Counted from the stretch's first letter, positions 9,015 through 16,599 are shown. The stretch: DNA of 19,161 bases from AP-15 sp035252905 (GCA_035252905.1 DATFCQ010000380.1:1-19161); one strand, 5' to 3'. Notes: generated by a model from the sequence alone, not told the origin. Numbers and translations are program-made.

Positions 9015-9950
9015 TCACATGACCTCGCGGGGGTCGAGCACGTCGCGCAGCCCGTCTCCGATAAAGTTGATCGCCAATACGGCGAGAAAGATCGCACCGC
9101 CGGCAAAGAGCGCCCAATGCGGCGCGATGTCGAGATAGTCCTTGGCGTCGAACAACAGGCGGCCCCAGGTCGGGATGTCGGGCGGAAAGCCGAGGCCGAG
9201 AAAGGACAATGTCGATTCGGCGATGATCGCGGCGGCGACCTCGATCGTGCCGGCGACGATAACCGGCCCCAGCGAATTGGGCAGCAGGTGCCGCACCACC
9301 TGGCGCAGCGGCGTCGCGCCGAGGGCGCGCGCCGCCTCGACGAACTCCTTCTCGCGCAACGACAGGAACTGGGCGCGCACGAGGCGGGCCACCGGCATCC
9401 AGCGGAAGCCGCCGATCACTGCGACGATCAGCACAAAGATCCCGATCTGCGGCCCGACCAGTTTCACCAGGGCGCCGCGGAACAGATAGATGATCAGCAA
9501 TAACAGCGGTAATTGCGGCAGGGACAGGAACAGGTCGGTCAGCCACATCAGGGCCATGTCGAGGCTGCCGCGGGCAATGCCGGAGATCGCCCCGATCAGG
9601 GTGCCGACCAGGATGGACACCAGCATCGCGGCAAACCCGACCGCCAGCGAGATGCGGCCGCCATAGAGCATGCGGGCGAGGAGATCCTGGCCGAGATCGT
9701 CGGTGCCGAACGGGTGGCTCCAGGACGGGCCGGCAAGACGCGCGCTGAAATCGATCGCGTTGATCGGGACGCGCCAGACGAGCGGCCCGAGCAGCACCGC
9801 CGCCGCCATTGCCGCCAATACGACCGCGCTCGCCAGCGCCAGCCGGTGCCGACGAAACCGGCGCCAGGCCTCGCGGCCGGGCGAAAAGTAGCGGGTACGA
9901 CTGGCACCCGCCGCGCTAACGGTAGGCGATGCGAGGGTCGAGCCAGCCAT
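9015..9950 (-). CDS. Peptide ABC importer permease, DppC/OppC family
   Basis: The 311-residue membrane protein shows the DppC pattern: a basic cytoplasmic N-terminus (RRFRRHRLALAS), a first membrane helix (about 39-57), then the conserved HPFGTDDLGQDLLARMLYGGRISL segment (79-102), five further hydrophobic helices, and the EAA coupling loop EFVEAARALGATPLRQVVRHLLPN (202-225) that contacts the ATPases. The tail, GDGLRDVLDPR, is typical. It forms the translocation channel in the inner membrane with the DppB-type permease. The start ATG 9950 overlaps the upstream permease gene by 35 bases; no other ATG, GTG or TTG is available before the first membrane helix, though no good ribosome site precedes it, so translation may depend on coupling. 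Confidence 0.93.
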   Translation of the reverse strand: MAGSTLASPTVSAAGASRTRYFSPGREAWRRFRRHRLALASAVVLAAMAAAVLLGPLVWRVPINAIDFSARLAGPSWSHPFGTDDLGQDLLARMLYGGRISLAVGFAAMLVSILVGTLIGAISGIARGSLDMALMWLTDLFLSLPQLPLLLLIIYLFRGALVKLVGPQIGIFVLIVAVIGGFRWMPVARLVRAQFLSLREKEFVEAARALGATPLRQVVRHLLPNSLGPVIVAGTIEVAAAIIAESTLSFLGLGFPPDIPTWGRLLFDAKDYLDIAPHWALFAGGAIFLAVLAINFIGDGLRDVLDPREVM

Positions 9951-10875
9951 AAAGGAGATCGGCGATCAGGTTGAACACAATGACGAGACAGGCGAACACG
10001 AAAGTGACCGCCATGATGACCGGCGTGTCGTTGGCCAGGATCGCGCTGATCAACAGCGATCCGATGCCGGGGACGCGAAAGATCTGCTCGGTGACGATGG
10101 CGCCGCCGAACACCGCCGGCATCTGCAAGGCGACCAGGGTCACCACCGGCGTCAGGGCGTTGCGCAGGATGTGCTTGACGATGACGACCCGCTCCGCCAA
10201 TCCCTTGGCGCGGGCGGTCGTGACGTGATCGAGACGAATGACGTCGAGCACCGCCGAACGCACATAACGCGTCCACGAGGCGCCCTGGAACAGGCCGAGC
10301 ACCGCCACCGGCATCGCCGCTTGGCGGAATTCCTCCCAATACCAGTGCCAGCCGACGGCGCCGAGATCGGTGCGGTAGACAAACGGCAGCCAGCCGAGAT
10401 GGATGCTGAACACCAGGATGAACAGGAGGCCGGTAAAGAAGGTCGGCAGCGAGAAGCCGATGAAGGCAAGCGTGCTGGCGATCCGATCGAAGATCGAATA
10501 GGGCCGGATCGCCGAACAGGTGCCGACCGGCAGCGCGATCAAGAGCGCCAGAACCTGCGAGGAGCCGATCACAAAGAGGGTCGTCGGCAGGCGCTGCAGG
10601 ATCAACCGGTTCACATCCATGCGGCTGGCAAAGGAAAAGCCCCAATCGCCGTGCAGCATCGCCGTGAGCCAGTGCAGATAGCGCAGCCAGATCGGGTCAT
10701 CGAGCCCGAACGTCGCGCGCAGATGGGCGGCGACTGCGGCGGGCACGTCGGGATTTGTCGCCAATTCGCCAAACGGATCGCCGGGGGCGAGCGCCAGTAC
10801 CGTGAACAGCACGACGCTGATCCCGAGGAGGCCGGGGATTGCGATCGCCAGGCGCCGCAGCAGATATCGGCTCAT
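9916..10875 (-). CDS. Peptide ABC importer permease, DppB/OppB family
   Basis: The 319-residue membrane protein begins MSRYLLRRLAIAIPGLLGIS, the usual DppB opening with one membrane helix. A periplasmic segment with the conserved LAPGDPF (29-35) and FGLDDPIWLRYLHWL follows, then five more helices. The EAA loop is DHVTTARAKGLAERVVIVKHILRNAL (216-241), and the end has VTEQIFRVPGIGSLL and LLYGWLDPRIAYR, all family hallmarks. It pairs with the DppC-type permease in the inner membrane to pass peptides or similar solutes from the binding protein. It is separated from the binding-protein gene by 122 bases that contain a hairpin repeat, and overlaps the next permease gene by 35 bases. Confidence 0.94.
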   Translation of the reverse strand: MSRYLLRRLAIAIPGLLGISVVLFTVLALAPGDPFGELATNPDVPAAVAAHLRATFGLDDPIWLRYLHWLTAMLHGDWGFSFASRMDVNRLILQRLPTTLFVIGSSQVLALLIALPVGTCSAIRPYSIFDRIASTLAFIGFSLPTFFTGLLFILVFSIHLGWLPFVYRTDLGAVGWHWYWEEFRQAAMPVAVLGLFQGASWTRYVRSAVLDVIRLDHVTTARAKGLAERVVIVKHILRNALTPVVTLVALQMPAVFGGAIVTEQIFRVPGIGSLLISAILANDTPVIMAVTFVFACLVIVFNLIADLLYGWLDPRIAYR

Positions 10876-10883
10876 TCCCTGAG

Positions 10884-10951
10884 CCCCTCATCCCAGCCCT
10901 CTCCCCGCTTGCGGGGAGAGGGAGGGACCCGCGCAGCGGGAGGGTGAGGGG
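10884..10951. repeat. GC-rich intergenic hairpin repeat inside the ABC operon
   Basis: A perfect 10-bp stem, CTCTCCCCGC (10899-10908) with GCGGGGAGAG (10911-10920), has a two-base loop. It is enclosed by an outer pair CCCCTCA (10884-10890) and TGAGGGG (10945-10951), and a smaller CCCGC/GCGGG pair lies near 10928-10940. This style of intergenic repeat is common in alphaproteobacterial genomes. It lies between the binding-protein gene and the first permease gene, where it could protect the 3' end of the binding-protein mRNA or reduce read-through. The element at 16060-16146 has a similar plan. Confidence 0.75.
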
Positions 10952-10997
10952 CCGCAGGCGCTCGCATAGCGGCAATGTGGGGCACCGCACACCGCCG

Positions 10998-12791
10998 TCA
11001 TGTCTCGCGATACCAGTCCTTCAGGTTCGAGAAGTCGTTGTCCCACCCGCTCAGCGGCGCTTTCAGCGCCTTGGCGAGGCCGGCGACGCGCGGGCGGTAG
11101 ACGACCGGGATCACCGCCGGATCGCCGACCACCATGTCGTTCATCGCAATGAACAGGGCCGCCCGCTTGGCCGGATCGAGTTCGCTCTGCGCCGCACGGT
11201 ACAATTTGTCATAGGCCTCGCTGCGCCAGCGCACGACGTTCCTCCCCTGCCATTTGTTCTCCTTCTGCGCAATTTCCCAGGATACGAACTGCAGCATGAA
11301 GTCCTGCGGATCGGGCGCTCCCATCGTCGTCGTATACATCTGCAGGTCGGCGTTAAACTTCTTGTAGGTATCGGGGTTCGCCACGTCCGACGAGAAATAC
11401 ACCGACGCCGTGATCGCCTTGAGTTCCACGGCAATGCCGGCCTTTTCGCAGGCTCCCTTGACGATCGCCTGAGTTTTCTGGCGGGGCGCATTGATCGAAG
11501 TCTGGAAGACGAGCTTCAATTGCCTGCCCTCCTTCGCGCGCACGCCGTCCGACTCGCGCTTCCAGCCGGCCTCGTCGAGTATCCGGCCGGCCTTGTCGAC
11601 AGCGAATTCCCAATGCGTGTTCTTTGATACGAACTGTTTGGGATTATTGATGAAATTTCCGGTCGCGACGCCCGTGCGGCCATAGATGTAATGCTGCACC
11701 GCGGCGCGATCGACGAGCATCGCGAGCGCCCGGCGCACGGCCGGGTCGCGCAGCAGAGGGTTCTCCGTTTTCGGGTTCGAACGCTCGCCGTCGACCTCCT
11801 TCCACGGATCGGCATGGTTGAGCTGGATGTGCTCGATATTGCCGGTCTCATAAATTTCGACCCGGCCCCGCGCATCGCCGCTTTCCAGCCGGTGCAGGAT
11901 CTCGTCCTCGACCTGCAGGTTCCAGGCGTAATCATATTCCCCGGTCTGCAGCACGGCGCGGGCCGCCGACACGGCGTCGCCGCCGCCCTTCATCTCGATG
12001 GCATCGAAATAGGGCCGGTTCGGCTCGTGATAGGACGGATTGCGTTCGCCCCGGACGAGATCGCCGGGAGTGAAGCTGACAAACCGGTATGGGCCGGTCC
12101 CGACCGGTTTCAGGTTTTCCGGCGCCGCGCGGGAATTGGCCCCTTTGTAGGGCTCGAACAGATGCTTGGGGATGATCATGCCGTAATAGCCGACAAAAGG
12201 GCTCGCCCAGAACGGGGTCGGCCGGGCAAAGCGGACGCGCACGGAAAGCGGATCGATTTTCTCGACCTTGATGTCCTGATAGGTGGCAATCGTCGTCGCG
12301 GCGGTCGCCGGATCGGCAGCGTATTCCCAGTTGAAGACGACGTCGTCGGCGGTAAATGGCCGGCCGTCGTGCCATTTGACCCCGCTTTTGAGATGCCAGA
12401 CGACCGATCGGCCGTCGGCTGCGACCGTGCCGTCCTCGCGGCTCGGGATTCCGGCGGCGAGGATCGGCACCAGGAGGCCCTCCGGGCCCCATGCCGCCAG
12501 CGGCTCGTAGAAGATGCGCGAGCCTTCCTGATCCTTTGTGCCGACCGCGAAATGCGGGTTCAACAGGGTCGGGCCTTCCCAGAACAAGGTCTTCAGCGTT
12601 CCGCCGCCGCCGGCCTTGGTCGGTTTGTACCCTGCATCGTTCGGCGTCTGCGCCAAACCGGCATCGAGCAGGAGCAGATTCGCCGCCGGCGCCGCAAGGC
12701 CGAGTCCGACCAGCCTCTTGAGGAGGGCGCGGCGAGAGACCCGGCCGCCTCCGGCGGCGGCGATCAGCCGTCGCAAACGTCGTTCGTCCAT
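10998..12791 (-). CDS. Peptide ABC transporter substrate-binding protein (SBP_bac_5), Tat signal
   Basis: The 597-residue product is a periplasmic solute-binding protein of the oligopeptide/dipeptide type. The N-terminus has a Tat motif SRRALLK (19-25), a hydrophobic stretch (about 27-42) and a likely cleavage after AGLA (residue 47). Family features follow: GGGGTLKTLFWEGPTLLNPH, VVWHLKSGVKWHDGRPFTADDVVF (the SBP_bac_5 signature), PVGTGPYRF and a C-terminal region ending in DFSNLKDWYRET. The N-terminal pattern MDE-RRLI then SRR resembles a subfamily common in Rhizobiales and Rhodospirillales. It captures peptides or similar solutes in the periplasm and delivers them to the permease pair; the true ligand cannot be read from sequence. 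ATG 12791 is chosen because it has AGAGG upstream and starts just before the signal; the frame stays open to 13010, but those residues are not signal-like. First gene of the operon. Confidence 0.93.
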   Translation of the reverse strand: MDERRLRRLIAAAGGGRVSRRALLKRLVGLGLAAPAANLLLLDAGLAQTPNDAGYKPTKAGGGGTLKTLFWEGPTLLNPHFAVGTKDQEGSRIFYEPLAAWGPEGLLVPILAAGIPSREDGTVAADGRSVVWHLKSGVKWHDGRPFTADDVVFNWEYAADPATAATTIATYQDIKVEKIDPLSVRVRFARPTPFWASPFVGYYGMIIPKHLFEPYKGANSRAAPENLKPVGTGPYRFVSFTPGDLVRGERNPSYHEPNRPYFDAIEMKGGGDAVSAARAVLQTGEYDYAWNLQVEDEILHRLESGDARGRVEIYETGNIEHIQLNHADPWKEVDGERSNPKTENPLLRDPAVRRALAMLVDRAAVQHYIYGRTGVATGNFINNPKQFVSKNTHWEFAVDKAGRILDEAGWKRESDGVRAKEGRQLKLVFQTSINAPRQKTQAIVKGACEKAGIAVELKAITASVYFSSDVANPDTYKKFNADLQMYTTTMGAPDPQDFMLQFVSWEIAQKENKWQGRNVVRWRSEAYDKLYRAAQSELDPAKRAALFIAMNDMVVGDPAVIPVVYRPRVAGLAKALKAPLSGWDNDFSNLKDWYRET

Positions 12792-12993
12792 GCCACCGCC
12801 TCTTTTTCTTTCTCGGCCGGAACGGAGCCGGCATTCTAGCCGCGCCCTCTCGTTGCCGCTCGCCTTTTCGAATCGGGCCGGCGGAGAAGCCGCGGACGCC
12901 CTTGAGGCGTCGCGCTCGGCGGTGAATTTTTGCTTAACAGACCCGCTCGCCGCCGGATTGGCGGCCGCGGCCCCGATCTCGTCCGTGCCTTCC

Positions 12994-13021
12994 GGGGTCA
13001 GGCCGTGCACGGCCTGACCCC
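12994..13021. terminator. Perfect 28-bp palindrome downstream of tRNA-Asn, possible terminator
   Basis: Bases 12994-13021 equal their own reverse complement; each half is 14 bases, starting GGGGTCAGGCC. It begins 11 bases past the CCA end of tRNA-Asn in that gene's direction, so it is well placed to end the tRNA transcript. No T-run follows on the minus strand, so it is not a textbook intrinsic terminator; an RNA processing hairpin or a protein-binding site is also possible. The rest of the gap 12792-13032 holds the upstream region of the binding-protein gene; a TAGAAT-like -10 lies about 50 bases before that gene's ATG, but I see no matching -35. Confidence 0.5.
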
Positions 13022-13032
13022 TGTGGCGGAAA

Positions 13033-13108
<76 letters not shown>

Positions 13109-13113
13109 TCAGG

Positions 13114-13135
13114 GCGCCCGACCCGGATCGGGCGC
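13114..13135. other. Hairpin in the spacer between tRNA-Cys and tRNA-Asn
   Basis: GCGCCCGA (13114-13121) and TCGGGCGC (13128-13135) make a perfect 8-bp stem with a 6-base loop. In a joint tRNA-Cys/tRNA-Asn transcript it would separate the two tRNAs and could be a ribonuclease processing site. There is no T-run, so it is not a clear terminator. Confidence 0.5.
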
Positions 13136-13144
13136 AGATCCTCC

Positions 13145-13218
13145 TGGAGGCCGGAAGCGGAATCGAACCGCTGTACGAGGATTTGCAGTCCTCTGCATAG
13201 CCACTCTGCCATCCGGCC
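13145..13218 (-). tRNA. tRNA-Cys (anticodon GCA)
   Basis: The 74-base minus-strand gene has acceptor stem GGCCGGA pairing with TCCGGCC, discriminator T and an encoded CCA (13147-13145). The D arm includes GGCAGAGTGGCTATGC, the anticodon loop CTGCAAA carries GCA, and the T arm has GGTTCGATTCC. The D arm and short variable loop are typical of bacterial tRNA-Cys. It is the promoter-proximal gene of the tRNA pair. Confidence 0.97.
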
Positions 13219-13255
13219 TGCCGTCTCGGTCGGCGCGCGCCGGTCGAGAGGCCCT

Positions 13256-13285
13256 CATATAGGCGCGCGCCGCGGCGGGGGTCAA
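13256..13285 (-). promoter_or_regulatory. Sigma70-type promoter for the tRNA-Cys/tRNA-Asn unit
   Basis: On the minus strand, -35 TTGACC (13285-13280) and -10 TATATG (13261-13256) are separated by 18 bases. Five of six -35 bases and four to five of the -10 bases match consensus in an otherwise very GC-rich stretch. The tRNA-Cys 5' end lies 37 bases beyond the -10, leaving a short leader for RNase P to remove. Confidence 0.7.
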
Positions 13286-13301
13286 GCCGCGGCGGGAGCT
13301 G

Positions 13302-13330
13302 TTGCCGCAGCGCACGTCAACCCATATATT
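13302..13330 (+). promoter_or_regulatory. Sigma70-type promoter for rpoZ
   Basis: TTGCCG (13302-13307) and TATATT (13325-13330) are spaced by exactly 17 bases. The next gene is rpoZ, starting 39 bases after the -10, so the leader would be about 30 bases. It is divergent from the tRNA promoter, with 16 bases between the two -35 elements. Confidence 0.65.
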
Positions 13331-13369
13331 TGTCTACCGTCCTCCGGTCAGCAAAAGAGTTGCGGCATC

Positions 13370-13819
13370 ATGGCGCGCGTCACCGTCGAAGATTGTGTCC
13401 TCAAGGTTCCGAACCGGTTCGAGCTCGTGCTTCTCGCAGCGCAGCGCGCGCGCGAGCTGAGTTCCGGAGTGCAATTGACGGTCGATCGCGACGACGACAA
13501 GAACCCGGTCGTCGCCTTGCGCGAGATCGCCGACGAGACAATCGGCCTCGACCCGCTGAAGAACGCGCTGGTGCGCGGTCTGCAAAAGCATGTCGAGATC
13601 GACGAGCCGGAAGAGCCCCACGAGATCGAGGTCGAATCCTCGCTGTTCGGGATCGCTCCGCCGGGCGGCGGCGAACTCGACGCTGCGACCGAAGACGCGG
13701 GCGAGAAGGAGGAGCTCGGCGAGGAGGCGCTCGACGAGGAGATCGAGGAGGACATGCTCTCGGTCGAGGAGGAGCCGGATTTCACCGAGGAGCCCGGCGA
13801 AGAGGGCGAGGAGCTCTGA
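13370..13819 (+). CDS. rpoZ: DNA-directed RNA polymerase omega subunit
   Basis: The product has 149 residues. Its N-terminal half is the omega fold: MARVTVEDCVLKVPNRFELVLLAAQRARELS, then NPVVALREIADETI (the conserved segment that contacts beta prime). Omega helps assemble and stabilise RNA polymerase and, in many bacteria, is part of a ppGpp binding site on the enzyme. From about residue 76 a long acidic tail rich in Glu and Asp follows, making the protein clearly longer than the 91-residue E. coli form; acidic tails are common in alphaproteobacterial omega. No strong ribosome site precedes ATG 13370 (AAAAGAG is the best). The ppGpp enzyme gene rsh follows after 87 bases, the usual spoT-like context. 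Confidence 0.96.
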   Translation: MARVTVEDCVLKVPNRFELVLLAAQRARELSSGVQLTVDRDDDKNPVVALREIADETIGLDPLKNALVRGLQKHVEIDEPEEPHEIEVESSLFGIAPPGGGELDAATEDAGEKEELGEEALDEEIEEDMLSVEEEPDFTEEPGEEGEEL

Positions 13820-13873
13820 CGAAGCGCTCGCCGGGCGGGTGAGCGAGTGCCCGTCGCGCTCCCGCGGCACCGG

Positions 13874-13906
13874 CGCGGGGCGCTGTAAGAAGGGGAAAAC
13901 CCCGCG
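13874..13906 (+). promoter_or_regulatory. Hairpins over the rsh ribosome binding site
   Basis: CGCGGGG (13874-13880) can pair with CCCCGCG (13900-13906), a 7-bp stem ending directly at the rsh ATG. The loop holds the Shine-Dalgarno-like AAGGGG (13890-13895). The same CCCC (13900-13903) can instead pair with GGGG (13892-13895) around an AAAA loop, which would hide the ribosome site. The two folds exclude each other. Whether either is used is unknown. Confidence 0.35.
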
Positions 13907-16045
13907 ATGATGCGGCAGTTCGAACTGGTCGAGCTGGTCAAGTCCTACGATCCGAACGCCGAGGAAGGGGCGCTCAACCGGGCGTATGTCTATTCGATGC
14001 GCGCCCATGGCGCGCAATTGCGGGCCTCGGGCGACCCTTATTTCTCGCATCCCGTCGAGGTCGCCGGCATCCTCGCGCAGATGAAGCTCGATACCGCCTC
14101 GATCGTGACCGGGCTGTTGCACGACACGGTCGAGGACACGGTCGCCACGCTCGACGACATCGAGCGCCTGTTCGGCCACGAAATCGCCCGGCTCGTCGAC
14201 GGCGTCACTAAATTGTCGCGGATCGAACTGCAGTCGGACCAGACCAAGCAGGCCGAGAATTTCCGCAAGCTTGTCCTCGCCATGTCCGAGGACATCCGCG
14301 TGCTTCTGGTCAAGCTCGCCGACCGCCTGCACAACATGCAGACCCTGCACTTCATCGGCAGCGCCGAGAAGCGCCGGCGGATCGCGCGCGAGACGATGGA
14401 CATCTACGCGCCCTTGGCCGAGCGCATCGGCATGCACCAGATGAAGGACGCGCTTGAGGATCTGGCCTTCGCCGAACTGCATCCCGACGCGCGCGCCGGG
14501 ATCATCGCCCGCCTCGGTTTCCTGCGCGACCGGGGCGCCGACATCGTGCCGCGGATCATCGCCGAGCTTGAAAAGAAGCTCGCCGAAGGAGGGCTCGAAG
14601 GGGCCGCCGTTTCCGGCCGGGAGAAGACGCCCTATTCGATCTGGCGCAAGATGCAGCGCAAGAACGTCGGGTTCGAGCAGCTCTCGGACGTGATGGCCTT
14701 CCGCATCCTCGTTGGCGACCTCGCCGACTGCTATCACGCGCTTGGCGTTATCCATTCCGCCTATCATGTCGTTCCCGGCCGCTTCAAGGACTACATCTCG
14801 ACCCCGAAGCCGAACGATTACCGCTCCTTGCATACCGGCGTGATCGGTCCCGAGCAGCAGCGCATCGAGATGCAGATCCGCACGCGCGACATGCACGAAA
14901 TCGCCGAATTGGGGGTCGCCGCGCATTGGAGCTACAAGCAAGGCGCCGGCACCACCGAGGGGCCGCAATACCGCTGGCTGCGCGAACTCCTGGACATCCT
15001 CGAACACGCCGCCGGACCCGAGGAATTTCTCGAGCACACCAAGCTCGAAATGTTCCAGGACCAGGTGTTCGCCTTCACCCCGAAAGGCGATTTGATCGCC
15101 TTGCCGCGCGGCGCCACCGCGGTCGATTTCGCCTATGCGGTTCACTCGCAGGTCGGCGACACCTGCGTCGGCGCCAAGCTGAACGGTCGGCTGGTGCCGC
15201 TGCGCACCCAGCTATCGAACGGCGATCAGGTCGAGATCCTCACGTCGCGGGCGCAGAAGCCGTCGCCGACCTGGGAGCGCTTTGTCGTCACCGGCAAGGC
15301 GCGCGCCCGCATCCGGCGCTTTGTCCGCACCCAGCAGCGCACCGAATACCTCGATCTGGGCCGGGCCATCGTGCAGAAGGCGTTCCGCCAGGAGGGCGAG
15401 GACTTCTCGGAACGGCCGCTCGAAGCGGTTCTCAAAAACTTCAACTGCGCCAATGTCGAGGACCTCTACGTCGCGGTCGGCCAGGGGCTCGTGACCGGGC
15501 GCGCGGTCGTCAACGCCGCCTTCCCGCAACATCAGGAGCCCAAAAACAAGGTCGTCTCGCTGGCGCGCGCGCGCAGCCGGACAAGCCGCAGCGAATTGGC
15601 GGTGCCGATCCGCGGGCTCATTCCCGGGATGGCTCTCCATTTTGCCGGCTGCTGCCATCCGCTGCCCGGCGACCGCATCGTCGGCATTGTGACCACCGGC
15701 AAAGGCGTCACGATCCACACGATCGACTGCGAGACGCTCGAAAACTTTGCCGACACGCCGGAGCGCTGGCTCGATGTCGCGTGGGGCAACAGCGACGCCG
15801 AGCAGGTCCATGTCGGCCGCATCAACGTCACGATCGCCAACGAACCCGGCAATCTCGGCAGCTTGACCACGGTGATCGGCAAGCAGGGCGGCAATATCAG
15901 CAATCTCAAGATTACCAACCGTTCGTCGGATTTCTTCGAGATCATGATCGATATCGAAGTTGTCGACGTGAAGCACTTGACGACGATCATCGCCGCCCTA
16001 CGGGCAACGCCGGTCATCAATTCGGTCGAGCGGGCGCGGGGATGA
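13907..16045 (+). CDS. rsh: Bifunctional (p)ppGpp synthetase/hydrolase (RelA/SpoT homologue)
   Basis: The 712-residue product has the full long-RSH layout. The HD hydrolase (about 20-180) keeps its metal ligands: His48, His72-Asp73 and Glu76-Asp77 in LLHDTVEDT. The synthetase domain (about 220-350) has REKTPYSIWRKMQRK, VMAFRILV, and GRFKDYISTPKPNDYRSLHT; its RFKD (292-295) is the RXKD form found in bifunctional enzymes rather than the EXDD form of RelA. TGS starts near 387 (VFAFTPKGDLIALPRG), a Cys-containing region (HFAGCCHPLPGDR) follows, and an ACT domain ends the protein (about 637-712). It makes and degrades the stringent-response alarmone in the cytoplasm on the ribosome's signal. The start may be either of two consecutive ATGs (13907 or 13910). 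In most alphaproteobacteria this is the only long RSH enzyme. Confidence 0.97.
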   Translation: MMRQFELVELVKSYDPNAEEGALNRAYVYSMRAHGAQLRASGDPYFSHPVEVAGILAQMKLDTASIVTGLLHDTVEDTVATLDDIERLFGHEIARLVDGVTKLSRIELQSDQTKQAENFRKLVLAMSEDIRVLLVKLADRLHNMQTLHFIGSAEKRRRIARETMDIYAPLAERIGMHQMKDALEDLAFAELHPDARAGIIARLGFLRDRGADIVPRIIAELEKKLAEGGLEGAAVSGREKTPYSIWRKMQRKNVGFEQLSDVMAFRILVGDLADCYHALGVIHSAYHVVPGRFKDYISTPKPNDYRSLHTGVIGPEQQRIEMQIRTRDMHEIAELGVAAHWSYKQGAGTTEGPQYRWLRELLDILEHAAGPEEFLEHTKLEMFQDQVFAFTPKGDLIALPRGATAVDFAYAVHSQVGDTCVGAKLNGRLVPLRTQLSNGDQVEILTSRAQKPSPTWERFVVTGKARARIRRFVRTQQRTEYLDLGRAIVQKAFRQEGEDFSERPLEAVLKNFNCANVEDLYVAVGQGLVTGRAVVNAAFPQHQEPKNKVVSLARARSRTSRSELAVPIRGLIPGMALHFAGCCHPLPGDRIVGIVTTGKGVTIHTIDCETLENFADTPERWLDVAWGNSDAEQVHVGRINVTIANEPGNLGSLTTVIGKQGGNISNLKITNRSSDFFEIMIDIEVVDVKHLTTIIAALRATPVINSVERARG

Positions 16046-16059
16046 GGCTCGCTGTTATG

Positions 16060-16146
16060 GCCCCCACCCTATCCCTCCCCCGCACGCGGGGGAGGAAACG
16101 AGGATCTCCCTCCCCCGCAACCGCGGGGGAGGACCGGGGTGGGGGC
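16060..16146. repeat. Double-hairpin GC-rich repeat between rsh and acpS
   Basis: Two near-identical hairpins lie in tandem: CCTCCCCCGC 16074-16083 with GCGGGGGAGG 16086-16095, and the same 10-base arms at 16109-16118 and 16123-16132. An outer perfect pair, GCCCCCACCC (16060-16069) and GGGTGGGGGC (16137-16146), encloses both, so a cloverleaf-like or cruciform fold is possible. It fills most of the 118-base gap and ends 17 bases before the acpS ATG. Its plan resembles the element at 10884-10951. Confidence 0.8.
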
Positions 16147-16163
16147 GAGCTCGCGGCCGGGCG

Positions 16164-16571
16164 ATGATCCTCGGCCTTGGCAGCGATCTGGTCGACATCC
16201 GCCGCATCGAGCAGGCGATCGAGCGCTTTGGCGAGCGTTTTCTCGACCGCATCTTTACCGAGATCGAGCGCGCGAGATGCGATCGGCAGGCGCATCCGGC
16301 GGCGGGCTACGCCCGCCGATTCGCCGCCAAGGAGGCCGGCGCCAAGGCGCTCGGCACCGGCTTTCGCGACGGCGTGTTCTGGCGCGATCTCGGCGTCGTC
16401 AACCTGCCTTCGGGCAAGCCGTCATTGCGCCTGACCGGCGGGGCGCTGCGCCGGTTGCAGGCGCTGACGCCCGCGGGCATGAAGGCCTGCCTCGACCTCA
16501 CCCTGACCGACGAACCGCCGCTCGCCCAAGCATTGGTGATCATCAGCGCCGTCCCGACCCCTCTGCCGTGA
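16164..16571 (+). CDS. acpS: Holo-[acyl-carrier-protein] synthase
   Basis: The 135-residue product moves the 4'-phosphopantetheine group from CoA to a serine of acyl carrier protein, switching on fatty acid synthesis. It has the AcpS signature start MILGLGSDLVDIRRIE with Mg-binding Asp8, and RRFAAKEAGAKALGTG with Glu57 and the catalytic-site Lys. Length is normal for the family, with a C-terminal ALVIISAV strand. ATG 16164 is at the conserved N-terminus; only weak purine-rich sequence precedes it, next to the double-hairpin repeat. lepB, rnc, era and recO follow in the usual alphaproteobacterial order. pdxJ, which often sits immediately upstream in this block, is missing here. Confidence 0.96.
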   Translation: MILGLGSDLVDIRRIEQAIERFGERFLDRIFTEIERARCDRQAHPAAGYARRFAAKEAGAKALGTGFRDGVFWRDLGVVNLPSGKPSLRLTGGALRRLQALTPAGMKACLDLTLTDEPPLAQALVIISAVPTPLP

Positions 16572-16599
16572 GCGCGCCAAAATACCGCCGGCTCTGTCC

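Noticed and set aside
9014..9106. N-terminal extension of the DppD-type ATPase
   Set aside because: The extra residues lie inside the permease gene and do not resemble an ABC ATPase N-terminus; GTG 9013 fits better.
12792..13010. N-terminal extension of the binding protein
   Set aside because: It starts inside the 28-bp palindrome and would put the Tat signal about 90 residues from the N-terminus.
13334..15145. Minus-strand 603-codon open frame opposite rpoZ and rsh
   Set aside because: It crosses two well-identified genes and the intergenic region and lacks recognisable domains.
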